From a virus: a stretch of DNA of 64,000 nucleotides. The stretch covers positions 1-64,000 of the IMG/VR virus record IMGVR_UViG_3300046665_000193; one strand, given 5' to 3'. The position numbers and the translations under genes were made by a program. Numbering within the stretch: the first letter of the stretch is position 1; every line of letters starts with the position of its first letter. The notes below the pieces were generated by a model. That model did no database searches. It saw nothing but the letters and a program-made list of their open reading frames with translations, and was not told the DNA's origin. Positions 22,552 through 31,288 of this stretch are shown piece by piece.

Positions 22552-24238
22552 CGACGACAGCGTCTTCGTCGCGAAGGAGCCATGCCCTGAGTGCGGCTCC
22601 CGCGACAACCTCGCTCGCTACTCCGATGGCCACGCCTTCTGCTTCGGTTGCTCTCACTGGGAGCCGCCGACAGACGGCAGCGGCGAGCGCCCCCAGCAAA
22701 CCGAAAGGAGACAAGTGTCAGGCTTGATTGATGCAGGCGACTTCATTGCGCTAGGCAAACGACAACTATCCGAAGAAGACTGCCGCAAGGCGGGCTACTC
22801 AGTCTCCACCTTCCGAGGACAGCCTGTCCAGATCGCGGCCATCAAGGACCCGATGACAGGCGAGACCATCGCCCAGAAGGTTAGGCTCCCCAACAAGGAC
22901 TTCCTGTATCTCGGTGAGACTAAGGATGATCCGTTCTATCTGCAGCACCTCTGGAAGGACGGCGGCAAGCGCGTCGTCATCACAGAAGGCGAAGTGGACG
23001 CGGTCACCGTCCTGAAAATTCAACAACACAAGTGGCCCGTCGTCTCCATCACGAAGGGCGTCAAGGGCGCTAAGAAGCAGATACAGCAGCAGCTCAAGTG
23101 GCTCGACAAGTTCGACGAAGTCGTCCTGATGTTCGACAACGACGAAGAGCACACGCGGCCAGATGGTACCAAGTGGTATCCCGGCCAAGACACTGCTATC
23201 GACTGCGCGTCGGTGTTCAAGCCCGGCAAGTGCAAGATCGCACGGCTCCCGCTCAAGGATGCCAGCGACATGCACACTGCAGGCCGCGACGATGAAGTCG
23301 TCACCGCGATCTGGAACGCCAAGACCTATCGCCCTGACGGTGTCGTCACCATCGCTGAGGTGCGTGATGCGGTGCTGCGGGACCCGGAGCAGGGCTTCCC
23401 ATGGTTCTCCGAGGAACTGACCAAGCAAACCTACGGTCGCCGCCTCGGTGAGATCAGCACGTTCGGCGCAGGCACAGGCGTCGGCAAGACCGACTTCCTG
23501 ACTGAGCAGATGCAGTTCGACATGGTGCAGCTCAGCCAGCCCATCGGCGTGTTCTCGCTCGAACAGCAGCCAGCGGAGACCGTCAAGCGGCTCGCCGGCA
23601 AACAGGCAGGCAAGCGTTTCCACATCCCGTCATCGGATGAGAACGCATGGTCGAAGGATGAGCTGATCGCATCGCTCGATGTGATGGAAGCTGGCGGCAA
23701 GCTGTTCATGTACGACAGCTTCGGTGCCACCGACTGGGGCATCATCCAGACCACCATCCGCTTCTTGCACCACAGCGAAGGCGTGAAGCTCTTCTACGTC
23801 GATCACCTCACCGGCCTCGCGGCTGCAGAGAGTGACGAGAAGACGGGCATCGAGCGCATCATGGCCGAGATGGCAGCGCTGGTGAAAGAGCTGAACATCC
23901 ACATCCATCTGGTGTCGCATCTCGCAACGCCAGAGGGCAAGCCACACGAAGAGGGCGGTCGCGTCATGATCCGTCACTTCAAGGGCTCGCGCTCGATTGG
24001 CTTCTGGAGCCACAGCATGTTCGGCATGGAGCGCGACCAGCAAGCCGAGAGTGAAGTGCTGCGGACCATCACCACGTTCCGCATCCTCAAGCACCGCCCC
24101 GATGGTTCGAAAGTCGGGAAGTGCGTCTACTTCGGATACGACAGCGAGATCGGACGATTGTTCGAGACCGAGTTACCCGAAGAGGTCAACGACAATCCAT
24201 TCCAAGGCAAAGCCGAAGGGAGCAATACCGATTTCTGA
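22544..24238 (+). CDS. DNA primase-helicase (gp4-like)
   Basis: 564 aa from GTG (TTG at 22541 also possible). It has a zinc-binding domain (CPECGS ... CFGCSH), a TOPRIM region (VVITEGEVDAVTV, VVLMFDNDEE), and a RecA-like helicase with Walker A GAGTGVGKTD (Lys315) and the FYVDHLTG and HLVSHLATP motifs. It ends SNTDF; like T7 gp4 the C-terminal acidic-Phe end should contact the polymerase. It unwinds DNA and makes primers at the fork. Confidence 0.95.
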   Translation: MSDDDSVFVAKEPCPECGSRDNLARYSDGHAFCFGCSHWEPPTDGSGERPQQTERRQVSGLIDAGDFIALGKRQLSEEDCRKAGYSVSTFRGQPVQIAAIKDPMTGETIAQKVRLPNKDFLYLGETKDDPFYLQHLWKDGGKRVVITEGEVDAVTVLKIQQHKWPVVSITKGVKGAKKQIQQQLKWLDKFDEVVLMFDNDEEHTRPDGTKWYPGQDTAIDCASVFKPGKCKIARLPLKDASDMHTAGRDDEVVTAIWNAKTYRPDGVVTIAEVRDAVLRDPEQGFPWFSEELTKQTYGRRLGEISTFGAGTGVGKTDFLTEQMQFDMVQLSQPIGVFSLEQQPAETVKRLAGKQAGKRFHIPSSDENAWSKDELIASLDVMEAGGKLFMYDSFGATDWGIIQTTIRFLHHSEGVKLFYVDHLTGLAAAESDEKTGIERIMAEMAALVKELNIHIHLVSHLATPEGKPHEEGGRVMIRHFKGSRSIGFWSHSMFGMERDQQAESEVLRTITTFRILKHRPDGSKVGKCVYFGYDSEIGRLFETELPEEVNDNPFQGKAEGSNTDF

Positions 24239-24299
24239 CAAGTGCGAACCGCTTCACAAAGCTGGACCGCTGGACCTGCGCATCACTCGCGCGGGTCCG

Positions 24300-24410
24300 A
24301 TGATCCTGATCACCACCCTAGACGGCGACGAGGTTGTCGCTGAACAAGTCATCGCTCGCGATGGCGTCCCGTCATTCATCAAAGCATTGCGCGAGGTGGC
24401 CGGTGTCTAA
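24300..24410 (+). CDS. Small protein of ~36 aa
   Basis: MILITTLDGDEVVAEQVIAR then DGVPSFIKALREVAGV. The frame is open upstream to 24231 behind GGGAG, where only ATT or ATA could start, so a longer form of ~59 aa is possible. It overlaps the next gene by 8 bases. Confidence 0.4.
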   Translation: MILITTLDGDEVVAEQVIARDGVPSFIKALREVAGV

Positions 24411-24612
24411 GGTCCCCAACGTATTCGCGCTAAGCGCCCATGAGAACGTGCGCGTGGCTATCGACAACAACGATATCATCATCGGCGTCCCAGATCAGAA
24501 GGCCGTCGTGATCCCAGTCGTCCTGTTCGCGCACATCGTGCAGAGCATCGACGAACTCTGCATCGCAAACAACATCCTCATTGAAGAAGCGGCTCTGGTA
24601 ACTAAGCATTGA
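24403..24612 (+). CDS. Uncharacterised 69-aa protein
   Basis: GTG start; MSKVPNVFALSAHENVRVAI, mixed alpha/beta, acidic. Ends at the polymerase start (TTGA overlap). Unknown. Confidence 0.5.
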   Translation: MSKVPNVFALSAHENVRVAIDNNDIIIGVPDQKAVVIPVVLFAHIVQSIDELCIANNILIEEAALVTKH

Positions 24613-26576
24613 GATATGACTTCGACTGCGAGACGGACGGCCTTCTTGAAGAGCTGACCGTTACCCACTCTCTGGTGCTCGGAGACATCGATAAGGGCAC
24701 CACACATTCCTTCTGCGACCAACCGAACTATCCCAAGGTTGACGAAGGTTTACGCGAGCTGATGGACGCGGACTTCATCTGCGGCCACAACGTCATCAAG
24801 TTCGACATCCCGGCACTGCAGAAAGTCTACCCGTGGTTCAAGCCGCGCGGTGAAGTGCAGGACACGCTGGTCCTGTCACGCCTCATCAAGGCGGACATCA
24901 AGGATGACGACTTCGCCTTCGCCAAGAAGATGGAGCGACGCGGCACTCCGCACTTGTTCCCCAAGCACATGATCGGCAAGCACTCGCTCGAAAGCTGGGG
25001 CTACCGCCTCGGTGAATGGAAGGGTGACTACTCCGATGCCCGCAAGAAGCTCGCGAAAGAGCAGGGCATCAAGGACAAGGCCGAGATCATGCGCTTCGTC
25101 TGGGGCTCATGGAATAAGGAGATGCAGGACTACTGCGAGCAGGACGTTGCCGTCACTCGCAAGCTGCGTGAGTTCTTCTGGGCCAAGCTGCAAGATGGAT
25201 GGGGCGAGCACTGCGTTGAGCTGGAGCACGAGGTTGCGTGGCTGATCGCACGGCAAGAACGCTACGGCGTCGGCTTCGACGAACCGGCTGCTGCCAAGTT
25301 CTACGCTACGCTCGTCGGCCACCAGCAGAAACTGGACAACGAGCTACAGCGCTCGTTCCCGCCGAAGACCGTCGAGACTGTGTTCATCCCCAAGGTGAAC
25401 AACAAGAAGATTGGCTATGTGAAGGGCCAGCCGTTCATCAAGCGGCAGGTCGTCCCGTTCAACCCCGGCTCCCGTCAGCAGCTCGCTGAGCGACTGGAGG
25501 CGCTGGGCTGGAAGCCACAGACCTACGGCAAGGACGGCATCCCGACCATCGACGACGAAGTGTTGAAGAGCCTGCCATATCCCGAAGTGGCTCCGCTCAA
25601 GGACTACTACGTTATCGAGAAGCGCCTCGGTGCACTCGCCAACGGCAAGCAGGCGTGGCTCAAGAATTGTCGCGGCGGTCGCATCTATCCTGAGGTGATC
25701 ACCAACGGCGCGGTCACCGGACGCATGACGCATCGCGTCGTGGTCAACGTCCCCGGCGCCATCGACAAGAAGACAGGCGAGAAGCAGCTCTACGGTCTCG
25801 AATGCCGTGCGCTGTTCATTCCAAAGAAGGGCAACATCCAAGTCGGCTGCGACGCTGACAGCTTGGAAGGCCGCGTCATGGGCCACTACATGGGCTTCTA
25901 TGACGGCGGCGCTTACGCCACCTCGCTGCTCTATGGCAACAAGGCCGAAGGCACCGACAACCACTCGCGCACTGCTGCGGCGCTGGCGAAGTGGAAGTGT
26001 CACCGCGAGACGGCGAAGACCTACTTCTATGCTCTGGTCTACGGTGCGTTCGACGCCAAGCTGGGTGAAATCCTCGGCGCGACCGGAAGCAAGAAGGCCA
26101 AGGAAGCTGTCGGCAAAGAAAGCCGTGAAGCTGTGATGAAGGGCATCCCCGGTCTCGACAGGCTGGTGAATGCGCTCACGTCGAAGGCCAAGGCCAACGG
26201 CTTCATCATGGGCCTCGACGGTCGCAAGCTCCGCGTCCGTTCGGCTCACGCCATCCTGAATACGCTGTTCCAGTCCGCTGGTGCCATCGTCATGAAGGAA
26301 GCTGCCATCATCCTCGACACCGAACTGTGCGGCGTGAAGCCAAGCGTGATCGGCAAGATGGGTGCGGAAGCGGCGACCAAGCTTCGCCCTGGCACCGACT
26401 ATGAGTTCATGTTGAACTACCATGACGAATGGCAGCTCGACGTTCCCCCTCACAACAAGGACACGGTAGCAACGGCGGCAACTGATGCCATCCGTAAAGC
26501 TGGCGAGTTCTACAAGTTCCGTTGCCCGCTCAAAGGCAACGCGGATATCGGCGATAGCTGGGCCGCAACGCACTGA
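24609..26576 (+). CDS. Family A DNA polymerase (gp5-like)
   Basis: 655 aa. The N-terminal 3'-5' exonuclease has YDFDCETDGL (Asp5, Glu7) and ICGHNVIKFDIPAL. The polymerase half has motif A VGCDADSLEGRVM (Asp415), motif B KTYFYALVYGAFD (Lys470) and motif C NYHDEWQLD (Asp606). A TTG start overlaps the preceding stop; no ATG lies in this frame before the exonuclease motif. Slightly shorter than T7 gp5 (704), mainly in the thumb/thioredoxin-binding region. Confidence 0.95.
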   Translation: MRYDFDCETDGLLEELTVTHSLVLGDIDKGTTHSFCDQPNYPKVDEGLRELMDADFICGHNVIKFDIPALQKVYPWFKPRGEVQDTLVLSRLIKADIKDDDFAFAKKMERRGTPHLFPKHMIGKHSLESWGYRLGEWKGDYSDARKKLAKEQGIKDKAEIMRFVWGSWNKEMQDYCEQDVAVTRKLREFFWAKLQDGWGEHCVELEHEVAWLIARQERYGVGFDEPAAAKFYATLVGHQQKLDNELQRSFPPKTVETVFIPKVNNKKIGYVKGQPFIKRQVVPFNPGSRQQLAERLEALGWKPQTYGKDGIPTIDDEVLKSLPYPEVAPLKDYYVIEKRLGALANGKQAWLKNCRGGRIYPEVITNGAVTGRMTHRVVVNVPGAIDKKTGEKQLYGLECRALFIPKKGNIQVGCDADSLEGRVMGHYMGFYDGGAYATSLLYGNKAEGTDNHSRTAAALAKWKCHRETAKTYFYALVYGAFDAKLGEILGATGSKKAKEAVGKESREAVMKGIPGLDRLVNALTSKAKANGFIMGLDGRKLRVRSAHAILNTLFQSAGAIVMKEAAIILDTELCGVKPSVIGKMGAEAATKLRPGTDYEFMLNYHDEWQLDVPPHNKDTVATAATDAIRKAGEFYKFRCPLKGNADIGDSWAATH

Positions 26577-26589
26577 CCCGGAAGGGTTC

Positions 26590-26985
26590 GTGTACATCAT
26601 CACCAACCCGGCATGGCCATCCCACTGCAAGATCGGCAAGGCACTCGTCATGAAAGACCGCGTGAAGGTCTATCAGACGGGCTCGCCTTACCGTGACTAC
26701 AGGGTAGTCGCACATGCGTTCTTCGATGATCGCAAGGCGGCTGAGGCTGAACTGCACGAGCAACTAAGGGGCCACCGCGTCGGCAAGACAGAGTGGTTCT
26801 TCATCCATCCCGATGACGCCAGCGCGATGCTGCGTCGCATCTCCCGAAGGAAGAAACGACATGAGCGAACACGATCAACGCGAATGGTCAAACGACCTCC
26901 GAAACAAGTACGGCATCGCGGAACCAATCGAACCCGAAACACTCGCGGACCTGATCCAAGACGCACGAGACGAGGCAAAGCGTGA
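26590..26985 (+). CDS. GIY-YIG-like (T5orf172/MUG113-type) protein
   Basis: About 131 aa. FVYIITNPAWPSHCKIGKA, followed by YQTGSPYRDYRVVAHAFFDD and EAELHEQL, is the T5orf172-type nuclease-like fold. GTG start 4 bases after GGAAGGG. The Arg/Lys-rich C-terminal ~42 residues overlap the next gene and may be its shadow. Sits right behind polymerase, a usual place for free-standing homing-type nucleases. Confidence 0.6.
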   Translation: MYIITNPAWPSHCKIGKALVMKDRVKVYQTGSPYRDYRVVAHAFFDDRKAAEAELHEQLRGHRVGKTEWFFIHPDDASAMLRRISRRKKRHERTRSTRMVKRPPKQVRHRGTNRTRNTRGPDPRRTRRGKA

Positions 26986-26995
26986 GAGCATCTGA
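26861..26995 (+). CDS. 44-aa acidic protein
   Basis: MSEHDQREWSNDLRNKYGIA then EPIEPETLADLIQDARDEAK; good SD (AGGAAG) 14 bases upstream. Overlaps the previous frame by 125 bases. Unknown. Confidence 0.5.
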   Translation: MSEHDQREWSNDLRNKYGIAEPIEPETLADLIQDARDEAKRESI

Positions 26996-27173
26996 ACTAC
27001 ACAACAAGATCACCGCGAAGATCGTCTTCCACAACAAGGCGAAGGTTGACGCGGCGAAGCTGGCACGGCGCTACATGAACTGCCACGACTTCAATGAAGC
27101 TGCCCGCTGGGCTGATGCCGCGAAGGCGCATCGGTTCGCTGCAGACAGCCTGCGGGAATTGCTCGGTCAGTGA
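26982..27173 (+). CDS. 63-aa helical protein
   Basis: GTG start; MRASELHNKITAKIVFHNKA, then ARRYMNCHDFNEAARWADAA. All-helical and basic. Its stop overlaps the exonuclease start. Unknown. Confidence 0.5.
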   Translation: MRASELHNKITAKIVFHNKAKVDAAKLARRYMNCHDFNEAARWADAAKAHRFAADSLRELLGQ

Positions 27174-27919
27174 AGGCGAAGCTCACCGTCCTGATCGACG
27201 GAGACATCATCGCCTACAAGGCCGCATGCGTGAACCAACAGGACATCGATCTCGGCGACGGGATCATCTCCTCCAAGACCAACCTCAACGGTGCACTGGA
27301 AGATGCTGAACGCATCATCGACGGCATCGCCAACAAGCTGAACGCTGACAGCATCATCGTCGGGCTCACCGGCCCGCTGATGGAGATCAGCAACCGCAAC
27401 TTCCGCAAGGAGCTGCTGCCCACCTACAAGGGCAACCGCTCGGGGCCGAAGCCGATCCTGCTGGCCAGTGTCAAAGAACACATCCGGTCGGCATACGACA
27501 CCAAGATCAAGGATGGCTTAGAGGCGGACGATACGCTGGGCATCTTGCTCACGCATCCGACGCTGATCCCCGGCAAGCGTGTTCTCGTCTCCACCGACAA
27601 GGACCTCCTGCAGATACCGGGGCGACACTACAATCCCGACAAGGAAGCCAAGCGCATGGTCACCGAAGCGCAGGGTGACTACTTCCATCTACTGCAGACC
27701 ATCACAGGCGATCCCACGGACAACTACTCAGGCTGTCCCGGCATCGGCCCTAAGCGTGCACCCGCCATCGTCGATCAGGGCTGGCCGGGCATCGTGGCTG
27801 CTTACGAGAAGAAGGGCCTCACCGAGGACGACGCGCTCGTCCAAGCCCGCTGCGCTCGCATCCTCCGACACACCGACTACGACTTCAAACTCAAGGAACC
27901 CATTCTCTGGACCCCATGA
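27170..27919 (+). CDS. 5'-3' exonuclease (gp6-like)
   Basis: 249 aa, GTG start overlapping TGA. The metal-binding Asp residues lie in VLIDGDIIAYK, GLEADDTLGIL and VSTDKDLLQ, and the helix-hairpin-helix reads GCPGIGPKRA. It removes RNA primers and degrades host DNA for nucleotide supply. Downstream overlap with the kinase gene suggests co-translation. Confidence 0.92.
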   Translation: MKAKLTVLIDGDIIAYKAACVNQQDIDLGDGIISSKTNLNGALEDAERIIDGIANKLNADSIIVGLTGPLMEISNRNFRKELLPTYKGNRSGPKPILLASVKEHIRSAYDTKIKDGLEADDTLGILLTHPTLIPGKRVLVSTDKDLLQIPGRHYNPDKEAKRMVTEAQGDYFHLLQTITGDPTDNYSGCPGIGPKRAPAIVDQGWPGIVAAYEKKGLTEDDALVQARCARILRHTDYDFKLKEPILWTP

Positions 27920-28494
27920 CAGCTCCTCTCATCGGCCTCTATTCCCCCCGCGCACAGTCGGGCAAGTCCACCTCCGCACGTCACATCGCCCATCGCGCCA
28001 AGGGCGTTACCATGTCCTTCGCAGACCCGATGCGTGCAGCCATCGTGCCCATCGCCGCGCCCTTTATGGAAGGCGGGGAGGCTGAGGTCTGGCAGTGGTT
28101 CGGCGACGAGCGCAAGGACAAGGCAAAGGTTCCGCAGCTCGACGTGACGCTGCGCTTCCTGTTGCAGACCCTCGGCACCGCATGGGGCCGGGAGACGATC
28201 CACCCGGATGTCTGGGAGATGATCGCCAAAGAGACCTCTCGCAAGCACCGCAAGCGCTGCGTCACCATCATCGACGACGTTCGGTTCGAGAACGAGTACG
28301 CCATGATCAAACGGGAAGGCGGACTGCTGTTCAAGATCGAGCGACCCGACGCGCCGGTCTCGGGCAACTTCTGGCACAAGTCAGAGGCCCGGCTGGAGAA
28401 CCTGCCGTTCGACGAGACGATCATGAACGTGGGCACCGAGGCTGCACTCGTGGCGCAGATCGACGACCTCGTATTCGACTACTTCGGAGTGTGA
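27916..28494 (+). CDS. Deoxynucleoside monophosphate kinase
   Basis: 192 aa. P-loop variant LYSPRAQSGKSTSARHI at ~8-24, MSFADPMR, and RCVTIIDDVRFENEYAMI are hallmarks of the phage dNMP kinase family (T4 gp1 type). It phosphorylates dNMPs released from host DNA, linking exonuclease action to replication. Not in T7 itself but frequent in related phages. Confidence 0.85.
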   Translation: MTAPLIGLYSPRAQSGKSTSARHIAHRAKGVTMSFADPMRAAIVPIAAPFMEGGEAEVWQWFGDERKDKAKVPQLDVTLRFLLQTLGTAWGRETIHPDVWEMIAKETSRKHRKRCVTIIDDVRFENEYAMIKREGGLLFKIERPDAPVSGNFWHKSEARLENLPFDETIMNVGTEAALVAQIDDLVFDYFGV

Positions 28495-28501
28495 CTACAA
28501 A

Positions 28502-28816
28502 GTGGCAAGACTGAACCGTAATCAAGGCGAGGAGGGCGGCGACAATAGGTTGCCCTCCTACCCAACCAATTCGCCTTCCGTTGCACCTGAGGTGACGACG
28601 GAGATCATCAACTATCTGAACGCCAAATTCCCCGACACGCTCCCTCCTGCGGGCTCTGCCTACACTGAGGTGGAGCGAGCATGGGGAAGGCGCGAGGTGA
28701 TCGAGCATTTGATCTGGCGTCAGAAACAGAACGAAGAAGAGAACAATGTGCTTCGGCGGCGGATCGACTCCCCCTCCAGCGCAGGCCCCGGCACCACCGC
28801 CGCCGCCTCCGGCTGA
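28502..28816 (+). CDS. Uncharacterised protein carrying an internal late promoter
   Basis: Up to 104 aa from GTG at 28502 (a second GTG at 28592 gives 74 aa and lies behind the promoter). The segment EIINYLNAKFPDTLPPAGSA, followed by REVIEHLIWRQKQNEE, looks like a small helical head-completion-type protein. The last ~25 residues overlap the next gene. Function unknown. Confidence 0.5.
   Translation: MARLNRNQGEEGGDNRLPSYPTNSPSVAPEVTTEIINYLNAKFPDTLPPAGSAYTEVERAWGRREVIEHLIWRQKQNEEENNVLRRRIDSPSSAGPGTTAAASG
28544..28562 (+). promoter_or_regulatory. Probable phage polymerase promoter, morphogenesis block
   Basis: AATAGGTTGCCCTCCTACC, one mismatch from the consensus, inside the 5' part of the preceding frame and upstream of the gp7.3-like, portal and capsid genes. 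Confidence 0.55.
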
Positions 28817-28982
28817 TACCCCTAGCGCCCCGGTCTACAACGAGAGCAACACCGATGCGAAGAACGCGAGTTCATCCATCGAGAACTCCCGGCGTGGACG
28901 CAGCTCGCTACTCATCAAGCGTAACACCTCAGGCACCTCGACCAGCAGCGCTGACACGAGCGGCTTGAACATCCCGACATAA
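28746..28982 (+). CDS. gp7.3-like protein, copy 1
   Basis: 78 aa: MCFGGGSTPPPAQAPAPP, Ser-rich middle, then RGRSSLLIKRNTSG and SGLNIPT. The pattern basic-RSSL...SGGINI also ends T7 gp7.3, a tail-associated ejected protein placed just before the portal. First of three consecutive genes of this kind. Confidence 0.6.
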   Translation: MCFGGGSTPPPAQAPAPPPPPPADTPSAPVYNESNTDAKNASSSIENSRRGRSSLLIKRNTSGTSTSSADTSGLNIPT

Positions 28983-28984
28983 CC

Positions 28985-29311
28985 GTGTGCACTCTCTCGA
29001 TGCCGCGCGGCTCCTTCTCCCAGAGCCAGACCGCAATTGGTCAGGTGATCAATAGGGTGCAGGAGACGCAGTACGGCGCACGCGATGCCGCCAATGCTGC
29101 ACCATCCAGTCCTGCCGCTGCCCCTTCGCAGCCCGCTGCTGCTGCACCTCAGTCCGCTGCTCAGCTCGCTATGGCGAACGGCGGCGGGGTTGCTCCCGGC
29201 ATGCAGTCGGGTGGTGCGCCAAGTTCATTCAATATCCCGCGCAAGCGCTCCCGAGGTTCCGGCACTGCGTCCGTAGCTGGTGGCGGCGTTGGGCTCGGTA
29301 TTCCAACCTAA
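28985..29311 (+). CDS. gp7.3-like protein, copy 2
   Basis: 108 aa, GTG start. MCTLSMPRGSFSQSQTAIGQ, Ala/Pro-rich middle, then FNIPRKRSRGSG and VGLGIPT. It keeps the MC start and the GxxIPT end but has a longer linker and a distinct N-terminal third. Confidence 0.55.
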   Translation: MCTLSMPRGSFSQSQTAIGQVINRVQETQYGARDAANAAPSSPAAAPSQPAAAAPQSAAQLAMANGGGVAPGMQSGGAPSSFNIPRKRSRGSGTASVAGGGVGLGIPT

Positions 29312-29323
29312 GGACCCACCATC

Positions 29324-29569
29324 ATGTGTATGGGTGGGGGCGGATCATCCGCTCCGGTAACCACACCGATGCCAACGCAGGACGCAGGCAACTCCGCTAA
29401 TGGAGCTGCCGCTGTTGCTGCTGCACCGGCACCGACCAACTCGACTACCGACACGACCACTACGCCGACCGAGACCACCGACCGTGGCGTCTCCTCACTG
29501 CGCATCAAGCGTGGCCGAGGCGCAACTAGCGCTGGCTCTAGCGGCACCGGATTGAACATCCCGACGTGA
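29324..29569 (+). CDS. gp7.3-like protein, copy 3
   Basis: 81 aa: MCMGGGGSSAPVTTPMPT, Thr-rich middle, then VSSLRIKRGRGATS and TGLNIPT. Closest to copy 1. The stop overlaps the portal start. Confidence 0.6.
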   Translation: MCMGGGGSSAPVTTPMPTQDAGNSANGAAAVAAAPAPTNSTTDTTTTPTETTDRGVSSLRIKRGRGATSAGSSGTGLNIPT

Positions 29570-31161
29570 CGGACGAACCCGATAAGGGAACGGCACAGTC
29601 GCGCTACTCACAGCTTGAGCCCCTTCGGCTCCCGTTCCTTACTCGGGCTCGTGACTGCGCTACGCTGACCGTCCCATACCTGATGCCCCCCGAGGGCATG
29701 ACCAGCACCACTACGCTGCCCACGCCGTACCAGAGCCTTGGCGCTCGCGGCATCAGGACCCTCTCGGCAAAACTATTGCTGAGCCTATTCCCGCCTAACA
29801 CGACCTTCTTCAAGTACAGCCTCGACGACTTCTTCCTGCAGAAACTGACAGGCAAGGATGACATGCGAGGTGAGGTCGAGAAGGCACTGTCGTCTCGTGA
29901 ACGCGCCACTCTCGATGAGATGGAAGGCGCACAGATGCGTCTCGGCGCTTCAATGGCGCTGCAGCACCTTCTGGTCGCTGGCAACTTCCTCATCCACGTT
30001 CCACCTCAGGGTCGCACTCGTGGCTTCCGTCTCGACCAATTCGTGGTCAAGCGCGATGCCTCAGGTAATGTCCTTGAGATCGTCGTCAAAGAGATCGTCA
30101 GCCCGACCGTGCTGCCCGATGCTGTTGCTGCTGCCGTCAAGGCGGATGCAGTCAAGAAGCATGGCGGCTCCGAAGACAAGTCGGCTGAACTCTACACGCA
30201 TATCATTCGGCATCAAGAACACTGGGAAGTGTATCAGGAAGCGGGCGGTCTTAAGATTGCCGATACAGATGGGACATACCCACTGGATCGTTGCCCGTGG
30301 CTTCCTCTGCGTCTCGCCACTCAACCCGGCGAAGACTATGGCCGGTCGTATTGTGAAGAGTTTCTCGGTGATCTGGACAGCCTTGAAGGTTTGTCCGAAA
30401 CGCTAGTCGAAGGTTCGGCTGCAGCAGCTCGTATCGTGTTCCTCGTAAAGCCGAACGGCGTCACTCAGGTGAAGGTCGTATCGAAAGCGAAGAACGGCGA
30501 CGTGGCTGTCGGTAACGCCGAAGACGTGACAGTGATCCAAGCGCAGAAGCAGGCCGACCTCGGTGTCGCGCAGAAGCAGGCGCAGGAGATCGCACAGCGT
30601 CTGTCTTACGCATTCATGCTCAACACTGCCATCCAGCGCAGCGCAGAGCGTGTCACTGCGGAAGAGATCAAGTACATGGCGCAGGAACTCGATGATGCCC
30701 TCGGCGGCATGTACGCGCTCCTCTCGGCTGAGTTTCAGCTCCCCGTCGTGCTCCTCTTTGAGGACCGCATGGAGAAGCTGCGTCAGGTCCCGCCGATGCC
30801 CAAGGGCGTCGTCAAGCCTACGATCACCACCGGCATGGCCGCGATTGGTCGGGGCATCGATCTGCGCAACCTCCGCGCATTCACAGCCGACATCGTTCAA
30901 ACCCTCGGTCCTGAGATCGCCTTCCGCTATCTCCAGCCGACCGAATACATCAAGCGTGCTGCCGCTGCCTATGGCATCGACACTGGTGGTCTCGTCAAGC
31001 CCGACGATCAGATCGCACAGGAAGAGCAGCTCGCTAAACTTGAAGCCCTCGCACAGAACCTTGGACCTCAGGCCCTCCAGCAAATGGGTGGCATGGGCAA
31101 GGAAGTCGTGAAGGGCGCAGTCCAACAGCAAGTAGGTAACAATGGCCAAAGCCCCAGCTAA
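29566..31161 (+). CDS. Portal (head-tail connector, gp8-like)
   Basis: 531 aa, against 536 in T7. GTG start overlapping the previous stop. RYSQLEPLRLPFLTRARDCA, LTLPYLMPPEG-like opening, RTLSAKLLLSLFPPNTTFFK and AEEIKYMAQELDDALGGMYA are typical of podovirus connectors. It forms the dodecameric gate for DNA packaging. Confidence 0.92.
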   Translation: MTDEPDKGTAQSRYSQLEPLRLPFLTRARDCATLTVPYLMPPEGMTSTTTLPTPYQSLGARGIRTLSAKLLLSLFPPNTTFFKYSLDDFFLQKLTGKDDMRGEVEKALSSRERATLDEMEGAQMRLGASMALQHLLVAGNFLIHVPPQGRTRGFRLDQFVVKRDASGNVLEIVVKEIVSPTVLPDAVAAAVKADAVKKHGGSEDKSAELYTHIIRHQEHWEVYQEAGGLKIADTDGTYPLDRCPWLPLRLATQPGEDYGRSYCEEFLGDLDSLEGLSETLVEGSAAAARIVFLVKPNGVTQVKVVSKAKNGDVAVGNAEDVTVIQAQKQADLGVAQKQAQEIAQRLSYAFMLNTAIQRSAERVTAEEIKYMAQELDDALGGMYALLSAEFQLPVVLLFEDRMEKLRQVPPMPKGVVKPTITTGMAAIGRGIDLRNLRAFTADIVQTLGPEIAFRYLQPTEYIKRAAAAYGIDTGGLVKPDDQIAQEEQLAKLEALAQNLGPQALQQMGGMGKEVVKGAVQQQVGNNGQSPS

Positions 31162-31288
31162 CGCCGGTTCGGAAGCCTCCTCGGTAAAGATCGAGGAAGG
31201 CACTGAAACCCCGGCAACCCCGAACACCATCGCGAAGCCGAAGACCGTCTCGACGGACAACTTCGGTAATCAGATCGAAGAGGCTTAA
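31142..31288 (+). CDS. 48-aa linker-type protein
   Basis: MAKAPANAGSEASSVKIEEG, Pro/Thr/Glu-rich and probably disordered, ending NFGNQIEEA. It overlaps portal by 20 bases and abuts scaffold (TAATG). Role unknown. Confidence 0.5.
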   Translation: MAKAPANAGSEASSVKIEEGTETPATPNTIAKPKTVSTDNFGNQIEEA

